A stretch of 64,000 nucleotides of DNA from Anaerostipes caccae L1-92 (GCF_014467075.1 NZ_AP023027.1:767001-831000); one strand, 5' to 3'; shown: positions 8,557-18,401, numbered from the stretch's first letter. Notes: generated by a model not told the origin, from the sequence alone. Numbers and translations: made by a program.

Positions 8557-10743
8557 ATGGATCTGAATTTGGGTCAGTTCATGAGTGATGCATTCGATGT
8601 GATGTACAAAAATGGGAATATCGGTCAGGCGGCAGACTGTATTTTGAAATTGATTGGAAGGGTTTTTAAGGCGGATGCTGCATATATTGCCGAGACTTCT
8701 GACAGCGGGGATCTGATAGAAAGAGTATATGAATGGAAAAACTGTACTGAATTTTCACTTAAAGAGGAACTGGAAGAAAGGAATTCCAAACTTTTGTACT
8801 GCCGGGAAGATTTCTGCTGTATTGGGTCTGATGAGTTTCCCATGGGTTTAACTGCAATATTTAAGGAAAAGGGGATCAGGTCCGCGGTCCAGTGTCCTAT
8901 CTGGGATAATGGGCAGCCGGGAGGCTACCTGGGTGTCTGCAGCTGTATCCAGCCCGAATGCAGTTATCAGAGGGATGAGATCTACACGGCTCTTGTTTAC
9001 ATATCGCGTCTCCTTTCTGTGTTTATGCAGAAATCAAAACAGGAAGAACGCATGGGACAGAATCAAAGACAGCTGGAAGGTTCCTTAAAACAGTCGGAAC
9101 AGAAAGCAGATACGGCTTATGAGATTTTGGATGCAATTTCTTCTGGAGTTGTCATTTTGAAGATGCCTTCTTATGATAAACTGATCCCTGTATACGGAAA
9201 TATCGGACAATACCGTATGTTAAGGATTAAAAGGACGGCGCAGGATGCCAGGGTGCCGGATACGTCGGAAGCGGAATTGGAAAGCCAGTATTTTGACGAT
9301 GCGTTTGCCGGGGTACATCCTGATGATATGGAAAGAGTGAGGAAAGAATATAAAGCCGGGTATGAGACAGAACATTTTGTCGTGAAGAAATACCGGCTCC
9401 TGCGGGGTGACGGCTCCTATGTGTGGGTGAATGCAGATCTGCGTCTGCAGGAGTCTGCTCCGGATTATAAACTGTTCTACGCCACTTATACAGATGTCAC
9501 AGAAGAACATGAACTCCAGGAACAGCTTTCAAAAGCTTTAGAAAAACAGAAGATCATCTCTTCTGAGCTTGAACAGGCCAGCAATGCAAAGACTGATTTT
9601 CTGTCCAGAATGAGCCATGATATCCGGACACCCATGAATGCGATCCTGGGATTGGCTTCTCTTGCCAGAAATGAGCTGGATCATTCCGGCAAAGTGCGGT
9701 CATACCTGGATAAACTGGAAGCTTCAGGACAGTTCCTTTTAGGCCTGCTGAACGATGTTCTGGATATTTCAAAAATTGAAAGAAATGTGATCGAACTGAA
9801 CCCAGAACCTTATGGAATTGACGAGTTTCAGCAGCAGGTAGAATCTCTGATCATTCCTCAGTGCCGCAGGAAGGACATCCAGTTTAATTTTTATAAAGAA
9901 GAGATAAGATATTCTACCATTCTGATGGACAAGCTGCGGATGAATCAGATCATTTTGAACCTTCTCAATAATTCGGTAAAGTATACACCCGGGGGAGGAC
10001 GGATTGAACTGCATGTCAGAGATCTGGAAGAAAATAACGGAAGGATTCATATACAACTGCTGATCAAAGACAATGGGATCGGCATGAGCAAAGAATTTCA
10101 GGAACATATGTATGAACCGTTTTCCCAGGAGAGGAGGGAGAATGCAGGAGGCGATATAAGAAATTCGGGACTTGGGCTGGCAATTGTCCGGTCACTGGTA
10201 GAGCTGATGGATGGGAAGATACAGGTGAACAGTGAGGTGGGACAGGGAACCGTATTCACAGTTGATCTGTGGCCGGAGATCTGCGAAATGAACAAGGACT
10301 GTGCGGACCAGGACAAAAAGCAGGATTTTGACATCAAAGACGTCCGTATTCTTTTGTGTGAAGATAATAAACTTAATACAGAGATCGCTGTTTATCTTTT
10401 GGAAAATGCCGGAGCCGTGGTGGAATGTGCAGAAAACGGACAGGAGGCTGTCAGGAAATTTACGGATTCATGTCCGGGCACCTATCAGGTGATATTGATG
10501 GATATCCGGATGCCGATTATGGACGGACTTGAGGCAGCACGCCGTATCAGAGCCTTGAACCGGCCGGACTCAGAAAGGATTCCGATTTTTGCGATGACGG
10601 CAAATGCATATAAAGAAGACCGGGAAATGAGCAGGAATGCAGGTATGAACGAACACTTGGCGAAACCTATTGAGCCTGAATTATTATTTTCGGCAATTAG
10701 GGAGTATACAAAGCGTGGCAGAGACGGGAGGCAGTCCGGATGA
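8557..10743 (+). CDS. Soluble hybrid sensor histidine kinase (GAF-PAS-HisKA-HATPase-REC)
   Basis: A 728-residue signalling protein without membrane segments. The N-terminal ~160 residues form a GAF-like domain, 190-320 a PAS domain (ends in YTDVTEE), and about 345-410 the dimerisation domain with the phospho-acceptor His354 in SHDIRTPMNAI. The ATPase domain (NLLNNSVKYTPGGG, DNGIGM, GLGLAIV) is followed by a receiver at about 590-720 with its Asp in LMDIRMP. No separate response regulator lies nearby, so output must go through another partner. The stop overlaps the glycerate kinase start (ATGA), suggesting co-translation. Confidence 0.9.
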   Translation: MDLNLGQFMSDAFDVMYKNGNIGQAADCILKLIGRVFKADAAYIAETSDSGDLIERVYEWKNCTEFSLKEELEERNSKLLYCREDFCCIGSDEFPMGLTAIFKEKGIRSAVQCPIWDNGQPGGYLGVCSCIQPECSYQRDEIYTALVYISRLLSVFMQKSKQEERMGQNQRQLEGSLKQSEQKADTAYEILDAISSGVVILKMPSYDKLIPVYGNIGQYRMLRIKRTAQDARVPDTSEAELESQYFDDAFAGVHPDDMERVRKEYKAGYETEHFVVKKYRLLRGDGSYVWVNADLRLQESAPDYKLFYATYTDVTEEHELQEQLSKALEKQKIISSELEQASNAKTDFLSRMSHDIRTPMNAILGLASLARNELDHSGKVRSYLDKLEASGQFLLGLLNDVLDISKIERNVIELNPEPYGIDEFQQQVESLIIPQCRRKDIQFNFYKEEIRYSTILMDKLRMNQIILNLLNNSVKYTPGGGRIELHVRDLEENNGRIHIQLLIKDNGIGMSKEFQEHMYEPFSQERRENAGGDIRNSGLGLAIVRSLVELMDGKIQVNSEVGQGTVFTVDLWPEICEMNKDCADQDKKQDFDIKDVRILLCEDNKLNTEIAVYLLENAGAVVECAENGQEAVRKFTDSCPGTYQVILMDIRMPIMDGLEAARRIRALNRPDSERIPIFAMTANAYKEDREMSRNAGMNEHLAKPIEPELLFSAIREYTKRGRDGRQSG

Positions 10744-11894
10744 AAATAACAGTTGCAATGGACTCATTTAAGGGAAGCCTGTCTTCTATGATGGCAGGAC
10801 AGGCTGTTTCAGACGGCATCCTGCGTGTATATCCTGAAGCGGAAGTACAGGTAAGGCCGCTGGCAGACGGAGGTGAAGGAACGGTGGAAGCACTGGTCTG
10901 CGGTATGGGCGGGAAAGAAGAGAGAATTACCGTTACCGGACCGGTCGGGAAGCCTGTGGAGTGCAGTTATGGCTTAATTGAAAAAAGCGGTACAGCTGTT
11001 ATTGAAATGTCTGGTGCAGCCGGAATAACGCTGGTCCCAGAAAAAGATAGAAATCCCATGTACACAACAACCTATGGTGTTGGAGAAGTCATTCGGGATG
11101 CAGTGCAGAAAGGCTGCCGCAAATTTATCATTGGAATTGGCGGAAGTGCAACCAATGACGGCGGGATTGGGATGCTTCAGGCCCTGGGATACGGTTTCCT
11201 GAATGCCGGGGGAGAGCAGGTTCCTTTTGGAGCCAGAGGACTCGCTGAGCTTGAGAGGATTACGGACACCTGCGTGCTTCCGGAGTTAAGCGAATGTAAG
11301 TTTGAGATCGCATGTGACGTGACCAATCCTCTGTGCGGGGATCGTGGGTGCAGTGCGGTCTATGGGCCCCAGAAAGGGGCTGATCCTCTGATGATAAAAG
11401 ATATGGACCGATGGCTTGAAGGCTATGCTGAGCTTGCGGGGAAGAAGTTTTGCGGCGCTGATCCGAAACAGCCGGGAACCGGCGCCGCCGGAGGACTTGG
11501 ATTCGCTTTTCTGACATTTACAAATGCGGTCTTGAAATCCGGAATTCAAATTGTACTGGAAGAAACCAGGCTGGAAGAATATATCCGGGAGTCCGGTTTG
11601 GTCATCACAGGGGAAGGACGGCTGGACGGCCAGACTGCAATGGGGAAAGCCCCGGTGGGTGTGGCAGAGCTGGCAAAAAAATATAACAAGCCTGTCATTG
11701 CATTTGCGGGATGCATTGCAGAAGATGCGCCGAAGTGCAACAGCCGCGGGATCGACGCTTTCTTTCCGATTTTGAGAGAGACAGTGACGATCGGAAAAGC
11801 CATGCAACCCGAATATGCACAGAAGAATATGGCGGCTGCGGCAGAGCAGGTCATGCGGCTATGGAGGTGCCGGGAGGATTATGAAAGAAAATAA
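10740..11894 (+). CDS. Glycerate kinase (GlxK/GarK family)
   Basis: A 384-residue kinase phosphorylating glycerate with ATP, most likely to 2-phosphoglycerate as in the GlxK/GarK family. Recognised by the N-terminus MKITVAMDSFKGSLS, then PLADGGEGTVEAL, GIGGSATNDGGIGML and the C-terminal ITGEGRLDGQT. The length is normal. It overlaps the kinase gene before it by 4 bases and the methyltransferase after it by 14 bases. A metabolic kinase placed inside a sensor-kinase operon suggests, but does not prove, that the sensor responds to a related carbon source. Confidence 0.93.
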   Translation: MKITVAMDSFKGSLSSMMAGQAVSDGILRVYPEAEVQVRPLADGGEGTVEALVCGMGGKEERITVTGPVGKPVECSYGLIEKSGTAVIEMSGAAGITLVPEKDRNPMYTTTYGVGEVIRDAVQKGCRKFIIGIGGSATNDGGIGMLQALGYGFLNAGGEQVPFGARGLAELERITDTCVLPELSECKFEIACDVTNPLCGDRGCSAVYGPQKGADPLMIKDMDRWLEGYAELAGKKFCGADPKQPGTGAAGGLGFAFLTFTNAVLKSGIQIVLEETRLEEYIRESGLVITGEGRLDGQTAMGKAPVGVAELAKKYNKPVIAFAGCIAEDAPKCNSRGIDAFFPILRETVTIGKAMQPEYAQKNMAAAAEQVMRLWRCREDYERK

Positions 11895-12612
11895 ATATGA
11901 CAACGAGGAATTTTTTCTGAAATACAGTCAGATGGACCGTTCAAAAAGGGGGCTTAAAGGTGCCGGGGAATGGTCTGAGCTTCAGAAAGTCCTGCCTGAT
12001 TTTGCTTCAAAAAGAGTTCTGGATCTGGGATGCGGTTACGGATGGCACTGCATTTATGCGGCGGAACATGGGGCTGAATCTGTGACAGGCATTGATATTT
12101 CAGAAAAAATGTTGGAGACAGCAGGTGAAAAAAACAGCCATGAAAAGATCCGGTACCGAAGATGTGCCATGGAAGATCTGGACTTTCCAAAGGAATCGTT
12201 TGATGTGGTCATCAGCTCACTTGCATTCCATTACGTGAAGGATTTTGAAGCCCTGGCAGAAAAGATCAGCCAATGGATTGTGCCGGGCGGGAAGTTTGTG
12301 TTTTCGGCAGAACATCCCGTATTTACCGCATATGGAACTCAGGACTGGTATTATGACGAAGACGGAGAGATTCTGCATTTCCCTGTGGACCGGTATTTTT
12401 TTGAGGGAAAAAGGGATGCGGTCTTTCTCGGAGAACAGGTAGTAAAATACCACAGAACGCTGACGACATATCTGAATACACTGCTGCGGCATGGCTTTGT
12501 GCTGAGACATATCACAGAACCCAAGCCGCCGGAGGAAATGCTGGATCTGCCGGGTATGCGGGATGAAATGCGCCGTCCTATGATGCTGATCGTGGCGGCA
12601 GAAAAGGAGTGA
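11881..12612 (+). CDS. Class I SAM-dependent methyltransferase
   Basis: A 243-residue methyltransferase of the Rossmann type. Motif I is VLDLGCGYGWH near residue 46, followed by the acidic residue of GIDIS and the later SSLAFHYVKD. ATG 11881 is chosen because GGGAGG precedes it; longer in-frame openings run into the glycerate kinase gene. The substrate is not evident; the family acts on small molecules. It is translationally coupled to the preceding gene and followed 16 bases later by a pentapeptide-repeat gene. Confidence 0.85.
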   Translation: MKENKYDNEEFFLKYSQMDRSKRGLKGAGEWSELQKVLPDFASKRVLDLGCGYGWHCIYAAEHGAESVTGIDISEKMLETAGEKNSHEKIRYRRCAMEDLDFPKESFDVVISSLAFHYVKDFEALAEKISQWIVPGGKFVFSAEHPVFTAYGTQDWYYDEDGEILHFPVDRYFFEGKRDAVFLGEQVVKYHRTLTTYLNTLLRHGFVLRHITEPKPPEEMLDLPGMRDEMRRPMMLIVAAEKE

Positions 12613-12628
12613 CAAAAGGAGGCTTGGA

Positions 12629-13231
12629 ATGCTGGAAGACGATGTGATAAAGGCGGCGGCCGAGGAAGAGCCGCTGATACAAAAAAACTATGAAGGAGAG
12701 ACCCTGTGTCTGGAAATGCCTGTGAAGGTGGAATTTAATCATGTCTGCTTCAAAAAATGCAGGTTTGTATCATGTGATTTCAGCGGTTCTATGTTTTACA
12801 ATGTAAAATTTGTGAATTGTGATTTCTCCAACTGCAGATTTCAGTCCTGCTATTTAAAAGAAACGGAGATATCGGGATGCAAAGGTGACGGAGGGGACTT
12901 CAGCCAGAGCACATTCCGCAAAACAATAGTGGAAGAAGGATGTTATCACTATGCCAACTATGAAAGCACACTCTGGGACGGATGCAGACTCAAAGGAGTT
13001 GACTTCAGCGAAGCATTTTTTGCGGAAGTCAAATTTAAAAAAGTCCGGTTTGAAAAAGTAAACCTTTCCCGGGTCGATTTTTTTAAGACACAGCTGGAAG
13101 GAATCGACTTATCGGACAGCAACATCGAGGGAATCATGATATCCGATACTTTTCGGGAACTGCGCGGGCTGAGGATCGGCCCGATGCAGGCTATGGATCT
13201 GGTGCGGTTCTTAGGAGTGAAAATCATCTGA
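12629..13231 (+). CDS. Pentapeptide-repeat protein
   Basis: A 200-residue protein made largely of degenerate pentapeptide repeats (A/C-[D/N]-F/L-x-x), for example CDFSG, CDFSN, VDFSE, VNLSR, VDFFK and IDLSD, which fold into a right-handed quadrilateral helix. Some members mimic DNA and protect gyrase, but the repeats here are irregular and no such role can be assigned. AGGAGG precedes the ATG by about 8 bases. It closes the co-oriented run that begins with the first hybrid kinase. Confidence 0.85.
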   Translation: MLEDDVIKAAAEEEPLIQKNYEGETLCLEMPVKVEFNHVCFKKCRFVSCDFSGSMFYNVKFVNCDFSNCRFQSCYLKETEISGCKGDGGDFSQSTFRKTIVEEGCYHYANYESTLWDGCRLKGVDFSEAFFAEVKFKKVRFEKVNLSRVDFFKTQLEGIDLSDSNIEGIMISDTFRELRGLRIGPMQAMDLVRFLGVKII

Positions 13232-13268
13232 GTTTTGTTATAAGCAAATGGGCACAGAGAATAAACCG

Positions 13269-13277
13269 TGTTATACT
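13269..13277 (+). promoter_or_regulatory. Extended -10 promoter of the second hybrid kinase
   Basis: TG-T-TATACT (13269-13277) is an extended -10 element without a clear -35. Transcription would start near 13284, which excludes an ATG at 13248 and supports the kinase start at 13320. Confidence 0.55.
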
Positions 13278-13319
13278 AATGACAGATGGGATAGATCTAA
13301 AACAGGAAAGGAAAAAGAT

Positions 13320-16300
13320 ATGCTTGACCATTTCAGGGATACGCAGAAAATGCAGGAGATTCTGCGGGAGGCACAGACAGGACTGTGGGTGATCGAATTA
13401 GATGACGGGCAAAAACCGAGGATGTACGCCGACAGCGCTATGCTGGAGCTGCTGGGGCTTGAATCGGAACCTTCGCCGGAGCAATGCTATCAGGCATGGT
13501 ATGAACGCATCGAGGATGAGTATTGTCCGATTGTTGAGTCTGCGGTGGAAAAGATAATGAAAGATGAGCGGGCAGAAGTGCAGTATCCATGGGAACATCC
13601 AAAGTGGGGGCGTATCTATGTGCGCTGCGGAGGAGTCCGGGACTGGAGCTACAAAGAAGGAGTATGCTTAAGAGGGTATCACCAGAATATTACCAATACC
13701 GTCATGCTCAAGCAGGAGTATGACGCAGTCATACAGACTCTGAGCGACAGCTATACCGGGATTTTTCTCTGCAACATGAAGAACAGAACCTATAAGACGA
13801 TCAAGTCGACAGATTCCTTCAGGGTTTATACGCAGATGTTTTCTGATTATGAAGAATTTTTAAGCTGCTATGCTGCCAATGAAGCGTCACCTGCATATGA
13901 AAAGATGATTTCAGAGTCATCAAAGAGCAGTTATATTGCCGGAAGGATCAGGGAAGGAGCGTCTCAGATTGAGGAATTCTACCGGAGCAGGACCGGTGGC
14001 TGGAGAAAGATCAGGATCGTGCCGTCCACAGGGTATTCTGAGGAATTTCCATGGGTGATCGTGGCATTTGATGAGCAGGATCAGGAGATGGAAAAAAGGA
14101 TCAGTGCCAGAACTGCTCAGGTTGCGGTGTCGCAGATCTATCAGCTGGTCATCAGTGCGGATCTGGGGAAATCGGAGTACAGCTGTATCCATGGATCAGG
14201 AGAATGGGCTGAATTAAACCGACATGGGCCGTTTCCGGACTTCCACAGCAAGATGAAGCCGAAGATGCCTTCGGAGGACCGGAAAATATTTGATCATATA
14301 TTTGACAGACAGAGTTACCGGGAAAAGAATTATCTGGAGGGAACTCTTCGTCTCTCAGATGAACAGGGGAATCTGCATTATTATAATTTTTATTCTGCCT
14401 GCATCAGGCAGAGCCTGGAAGAACATATTTTATTGACTCTTCGCTGTATTGATGATAAAAGAGAGTCCCAGCTGCGGGAAAATGTGCTCTCCAATCTCTG
14501 CGAGTGTTATTATTCGATCTATTTGTTTGATCTGGAAGAGGATATACAGGAAGCTATCTGGCAGGAGGATACTATTTACAGGAACAGAGAGTTTCCGAAA
14601 GGCAGCCTCGAACGTTATTACGGGAAATTTGTGCGGGAGCATGTCTTTGCGGAAGACCGGGAAAAAATGCAGAGAGCCGGCAGTCCTGAGTTTCTGAGAC
14701 AGACTTTGTCTGAGGAGAATCCTGTATATGATGTAGATTTCCGCAGGATATATCCGGATCGTCTGGGCTGGGTGCGCTCCCGTTTCAGTATTGCTGAGAT
14801 GAGAGACGGAAAGGTGACGAAGGTTGTCTTTGCCAATATGAATATCAATGAACAAAAGATGGAGGAATATGAGGAAGAAAAACAGAAGAAGCTTTACTTT
14901 GAGTCGAGAAATATTATCAAGGGACTCTCATCCTTCTATCACTCTGTGTTTTATGTGGATCTGGCAGATGAGTCGTTCCAGTCTTTCAGTATCAGAAAAG
15001 ATCTGGAGGGGTATTTGGACGGCAGCGACCGCTATGAAAAACTCAAATCAGCGTACATGAAACTGATCCATGAAAATGAGAGGGATAAATTTGCGGGAGA
15101 GCTCTCTGTTGATTCCATACGGCAGAGGATTGGTGCCGGGGAAACGATTTATGCAAGGGAATTCAGACGGGACTATGACGGGTGTTACGGATGGATGCGC
15201 ATCCATATCATATTGGCGGAGAGCCGGAACGGAATTCCGGTAAAAGTCATCCTGGCTGCCCACAGCGTAGAGGAGGAGAAAGAGCAGGAAGAGAGAAACA
15301 GAAAGGCGCTGCTGGCAGCGTACGAGGCCGCCAAGAAAGCCAATGAGGCAAAAAGCAGTTTTCTGGCCCAGATGTCCCATGATATAAGGACTCCGATGAA
15401 TGCGATCATGGGCATGACCTCCATTGCTGCATCCAGGATCAATGATCCTGAAAAAGTGAGGGAATGTCTCACAAAGATAGACATGTCGAGCAGCCACCTG
15501 CTGGATCTGATCAATGAGATTCTGGATATGTCGAAGATAGAAAAGGGAAAGATCGAACTGACAGAAGAACCGTTTTGTCTGAGGGAACTGATCACGGATA
15601 TCAACTCAATCACACGTCCGGAAGCACTGCAGAAGGGCCAGGAGCTTTTATTCAGAACTGTGGATGTAGTCCACACTGATTTTATCGGTGACGCGGGGAG
15701 GATCAGGCAGGTGCTGATCAATTTGATTACGAACGCTGTAAAGTACACCCAGAACGGGGGCAGGATCATCGTTGAAGTCCAGGAGGTTACTGGCCGCACG
15801 CCTGGGGCCGCAAGCTTTGTCTTTACTGTGGAGGATAACGGTATCGGAATGGACCCGGATTTTCTTAACTATATTTTTGTACCGTTTTCCAGGGCAGATG
15901 ATTCCAAGGTCCGCAGAGTACAGGGAACAGGGCTTGGAATGTCCATTGCCCAGGGAATCGTTTCTGCGATGAACGGAAATATCCAGGCAGAAAGCCGGAA
16001 GGGTCAGGGAAGCCGTTTTATCGTCACTCTGAATCTGAAGATCGCCGATTCGGATCAGGTTGCGGAGCACAGGATGGCGGGATTTGAAATTCAGGATGGG
16101 CCAGGGTCTGATTCCAGGTGCTCGGACAGACTCAGGGGCAAACGGCTTCTGCTGGTAGAAGACAATGAACTTAATATGGAGATTGCGGAAACCATACTAA
16201 CCGAAGCGGGCTTCGCGGTTGAAAACGCAGAGAATGGAAAGGAAGCTCTGGATATGTTTCTGGCCTCTGAACCGGGATATTATCAGGCAGTCCTTATGGA

Positions 16301-16514
16301 TCTGCAGATGCCCGTCATGGACGGATACACCGCAGCAAAAGAGATCCGGAGCAGCACACATCCCCAGGCTCTTAAGGTTCCGGTGATCGCGCTGACGGCC
16401 AATGCCTTTGCGGAGGACATGGCTAAGGCGCTGGCAGCAGGCATGAATGATCATGTCTCAAAACCGATTGACTACAAGCGGCTCATAAGTGTTTTGGAAA
16501 AAAATATAGAGTAG
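13320..16514 (+). CDS. Soluble multi-PAS hybrid sensor histidine kinase
   Basis: A protein of about 1064 residues with no membrane segment. The first ~670 residues hold several PAS-like sensory segments, the first two near 15-130 and 130-280, and repeats of a Y-D-V-D/R-E-F-R-R pattern later. The dimerisation domain has His687 in MSHDIRTPMNAI. The ATPase domain has NLITNAVKYTQNGG, EDNGIGMD and GTGLGMS. The receiver at about 940-1060 has VLMDLQMPVMDG. ATG 13320 is preferred, with AGGAAAGG upstream and a promoter just before it. It is a paralogue in architecture of the kinase at 8557-10743. Confidence 0.9.
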   Translation: MLDHFRDTQKMQEILREAQTGLWVIELDDGQKPRMYADSAMLELLGLESEPSPEQCYQAWYERIEDEYCPIVESAVEKIMKDERAEVQYPWEHPKWGRIYVRCGGVRDWSYKEGVCLRGYHQNITNTVMLKQEYDAVIQTLSDSYTGIFLCNMKNRTYKTIKSTDSFRVYTQMFSDYEEFLSCYAANEASPAYEKMISESSKSSYIAGRIREGASQIEEFYRSRTGGWRKIRIVPSTGYSEEFPWVIVAFDEQDQEMEKRISARTAQVAVSQIYQLVISADLGKSEYSCIHGSGEWAELNRHGPFPDFHSKMKPKMPSEDRKIFDHIFDRQSYREKNYLEGTLRLSDEQGNLHYYNFYSACIRQSLEEHILLTLRCIDDKRESQLRENVLSNLCECYYSIYLFDLEEDIQEAIWQEDTIYRNREFPKGSLERYYGKFVREHVFAEDREKMQRAGSPEFLRQTLSEENPVYDVDFRRIYPDRLGWVRSRFSIAEMRDGKVTKVVFANMNINEQKMEEYEEEKQKKLYFESRNIIKGLSSFYHSVFYVDLADESFQSFSIRKDLEGYLDGSDRYEKLKSAYMKLIHENERDKFAGELSVDSIRQRIGAGETIYAREFRRDYDGCYGWMRIHIILAESRNGIPVKVILAAHSVEEEKEQEERNRKALLAAYEAAKKANEAKSSFLAQMSHDIRTPMNAIMGMTSIAASRINDPEKVRECLTKIDMSSSHLLDLINEILDMSKIEKGKIELTEEPFCLRELITDINSITRPEALQKGQELLFRTVDVVHTDFIGDAGRIRQVLINLITNAVKYTQNGGRIIVEVQEVTGRTPGAASFVFTVEDNGIGMDPDFLNYIFVPFSRADDSKVRRVQGTGLGMSIAQGIVSAMNGNIQAESRKGQGSRFIVTLNLKIADSDQVAEHRMAGFEIQDGPGSDSRCSDRLRGKRLLLVEDNELNMEIAETILTEAGFAVENAENGKEALDMFLASEPGYYQAVLMDLQMPVMDGYTAAKEIRSSTHPQALKVPVIALTANAFAEDMAKALAAGMNDHVSKPIDYKRLISVLEKNIE

Positions 16515-16532
16515 GGAAAGATGAGGAATGAC

Positions 16533-17369
16533 ATGAAAGACCAAATACTGTTGATCAATGATCTGGCCGGTTACGGCAAAGTGGCCCTGTCTGCCATGCT
16601 GCCGGTCATGACCCACGCCGGACTTAATTTATATAACCTTCCCACTGCACTGGTCTCAAACACTCTCGACTATGGAAAGTTCGAGATATTAGAGACCACC
16701 GAGTATATGAGGAAGACAATGAAAGTCTGGGCGGAACTGGGATTTTCTTTTGACGCCGTCTGCACGGGATTTATCGCTTCCAAAGAGCAGGTGAAACTGA
16801 TTTCAGGCTATCTGAGAGAGCAGAAAGAGAAAGGAACCTGGATTTTTGTCGATCCCATTATGGGAGATGAAGGAAAGCTTTACAATGGAATTGAAGAAAA
16901 AACCGTCGGCTATATGAGAGATCTGTGTTCCCTGGCCGATGTGATTGTGCCGAACCTGACGGAAGCAAGCTTTTTGGCGGGTATGTGTCAGGGAAAGGAA
17001 GTCATTACCCAGGGAGAGGGCAGAGAGATTCTCAAAAAGCTCAGAAAGCTTGGTGCGAAATCTATCGTCATCACGAGTGTAAAGACGGAGGCCGGGGATT
17101 TTGTTTTGATCTATGATCATCAGACGGATACGGTGTCTGAGCTTCCGTTTGAACAGATTCCGGTTCGCTTTCCCGGAACCGGAGATATATTTTCAGCCAT
17201 TCTCGCAAGCCAGGTGCTGAATGGAACAGCGCTTGAAAAAGCGGCGCAGAGAGCTATGTCTGCGGTCAGACAGCTGATTGCTATTAACCATGAAACAGCT
17301 GATAAATTTAAGGGAATACCGATTGAGAAAAATTTGGAGGTGCTTAATTTTGAGTCGTCCGAAGATTAA
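16533..17369 (+). CDS. PfkB/ribokinase-family kinase, pyridoxamine kinase-like
   Basis: A kinase of about 278 residues resembling PdxY/pyridoxamine kinases of Clostridia. It has INDLAGYGKVALSAMLP at the N-terminus, VDPIMGDEGKLY near residue 110, PNLTEASFLAG and the catalytic FPGTGD motif near 217. It likely phosphorylates vitamin B6 vitamers; a hydroxymethylpyrimidine substrate cannot be excluded. ATG 16533 has an AGGA 5 bases upstream; ATG 16521 is an in-frame alternative, 19 bases after the kinase stop. The next gene starts inside its last 20 bases. Confidence 0.8.
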   Translation: MKDQILLINDLAGYGKVALSAMLPVMTHAGLNLYNLPTALVSNTLDYGKFEILETTEYMRKTMKVWAELGFSFDAVCTGFIASKEQVKLISGYLREQKEKGTWIFVDPIMGDEGKLYNGIEEKTVGYMRDLCSLADVIVPNLTEASFLAGMCQGKEVITQGEGREILKKLRKLGAKSIVITSVKTEAGDFVLIYDHQTDTVSELPFEQIPVRFPGTGDIFSAILASQVLNGTALEKAAQRAMSAVRQLIAINHETADKFKGIPIEKNLEVLNFESSED

Positions 17370-17616
17370 ACTTACATTGGTCCAAAGAAAAGGGGATCAC
17401 GGATGTCACCGGGGACACAGGGTCGGAGACAGTTTTGATTTTGATACGGAGAGGGGCCGGCTTTGTCCGATGGCTATGCATGTGGCGTTTCCGTATGTTG
17501 ATATTTTAAGATACGGGGGAACCATTCCGGGTCAGCCGGAAGGAACGGCGGTGTTCTGTTGTCCTGACGCGGATACGATCAATGTCTTTAAAGCTGAAAT
17601 TATCAGTGAAGAATAG
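17350..17616 (+). CDS. TIGR04076-type small protein
   Basis: An 88-residue protein with the TIGR04076 signature: an N-terminal KIKLTLVQRKG strand, CHRGHRVGD, RGRLCPMAMHVAFPYV and a terminal VFCCPDADTINVFKAE. A TTG start at 17350 is chosen because GGAGGTG lies 8 bases upstream and homologues begin with this strand; longer openings run back into the kinase gene. It overlaps that gene by 20 bases and is followed by a terminator. The family has no assigned role. Confidence 0.7.
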   Translation: MSRPKIKLTLVQRKGDHGCHRGHRVGDSFDFDTERGRLCPMAMHVAFPYVDILRYGGTIPGQPEGTAVFCCPDADTINVFKAEIISEE

Positions 17617-17619
17617 TGA

Positions 17620-17652
17620 GGAGCGGTTAATCAGAGTTAGCCGCTCCTTTCT
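17620..17652 (+). terminator. Intrinsic terminator
   Basis: GGAGCGGTTAA (17620-17630) pairs with TTAGCCGCTCC (17637-17647) with one wobble, followed by T-rich sequence. Confidence 0.8.
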
Positions 17653-17718
17653 GCATTTTATGGTATCCGAAAGATACCGGATTTCCTGGCGGTAACCATC
17701 CTACTTTTTTGTGCGTAC

Positions 17719-17747
17719 TTTACGTTTGGAGATCGGGGAATTATCAT
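17719..17747 (+). promoter_or_regulatory. Candidate promoter of the flavin/ferredoxin-importer operon
   Basis: TTTACG (17719-17724) and TATCAT (17742-17747) are spaced by 17 bases, 40 bases before the ATG at 17787. A small hairpin, GGTATC-N5-GATACC, lies upstream near 17654-17670. Confidence 0.45.
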
Positions 17748-17786
17748 GTGGTTAGAATCTGGGCAGTCACAAAGGAGGATAAAGGG

Positions 17787-18398
17787 ATGACAGCAGAAGA
17801 GTGTATTAAATTATTAAGAGAGATCAAAGATGTGGCCTTCGCAACGGTCGATAAAGAAGGACATCCCCAGGTGCGCATCATCGATGTCATGATCGCAGAG
17901 GGAGAAAAGCTGTATTTTTGTACGGAAAGAGGGAAAGACTTTTACCGACAGCTGATGGCAAATGAATATACAGCCATTACAGGAATGAATAAAGAATTTC
18001 AGATGGTGAGGCTCTCCGGCCCGGTGAAAAAACTTTCGGATCAAAAAATGTGGATTGACCGGATCTTTGAGGAAAACCCGATGATGAACGATGTATATCC
18101 GGGGGAAAGCCGTTATATCTCGGAGGCTTTCTGCATCGAGGACGGCTGGCTGGAGTTTTTCGATCTGGGGAAAGTTCCGACCTATAGGGAACGTTTCACT
18201 ATCGGCACAATGAAAAAAGAAGAAAAAGGCTTTTTGATCACAGAAGCCTGCATCGGCTGCGGGACGTGCAGGGACGTATGTCCCCAGCAATGCATCAGTG
18301 AGGGAAAGCCTTATAAAATACAGCAGGAACACTGCCTGCACTGCGGACTTTGTAAGGAACAGTGTCCTGCGGGCGCAATTCAAAGGAAGGATGGATAG
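17787..18398 (+). CDS. Pyridoxamine-5'-phosphate-oxidase-like flavoprotein with 2x[4Fe-4S] ferredoxin domain
   Basis: A 203-residue fusion. Residues 1-135 resemble the FMN-binding split barrel of the PNPOx-like family (ATVDKEGHPQVRIIDVM). Residues 150-203 hold two four-cysteine clusters, CIGCGTCRDVCP and CLHCGLCKEQCP. Such fusions are probable electron-transfer proteins of anaerobes, with unknown partners. ATG 17787 follows AAAGGAGG. The ABC importer starts 3 bases after its stop, so the genes are surely co-transcribed, which links the redox protein to whatever the importer brings in. Confidence 0.85.
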   Translation: MTAEECIKLLREIKDVAFATVDKEGHPQVRIIDVMIAEGEKLYFCTERGKDFYRQLMANEYTAITGMNKEFQMVRLSGPVKKLSDQKMWIDRIFEENPMMNDVYPGESRYISEAFCIEDGWLEFFDLGKVPTYRERFTIGTMKKEEKGFLITEACIGCGTCRDVCPQQCISEGKPYKIQQEHCLHCGLCKEQCPAGAIQRKDG

Positions 18399-18401
18399 TC
18401 T

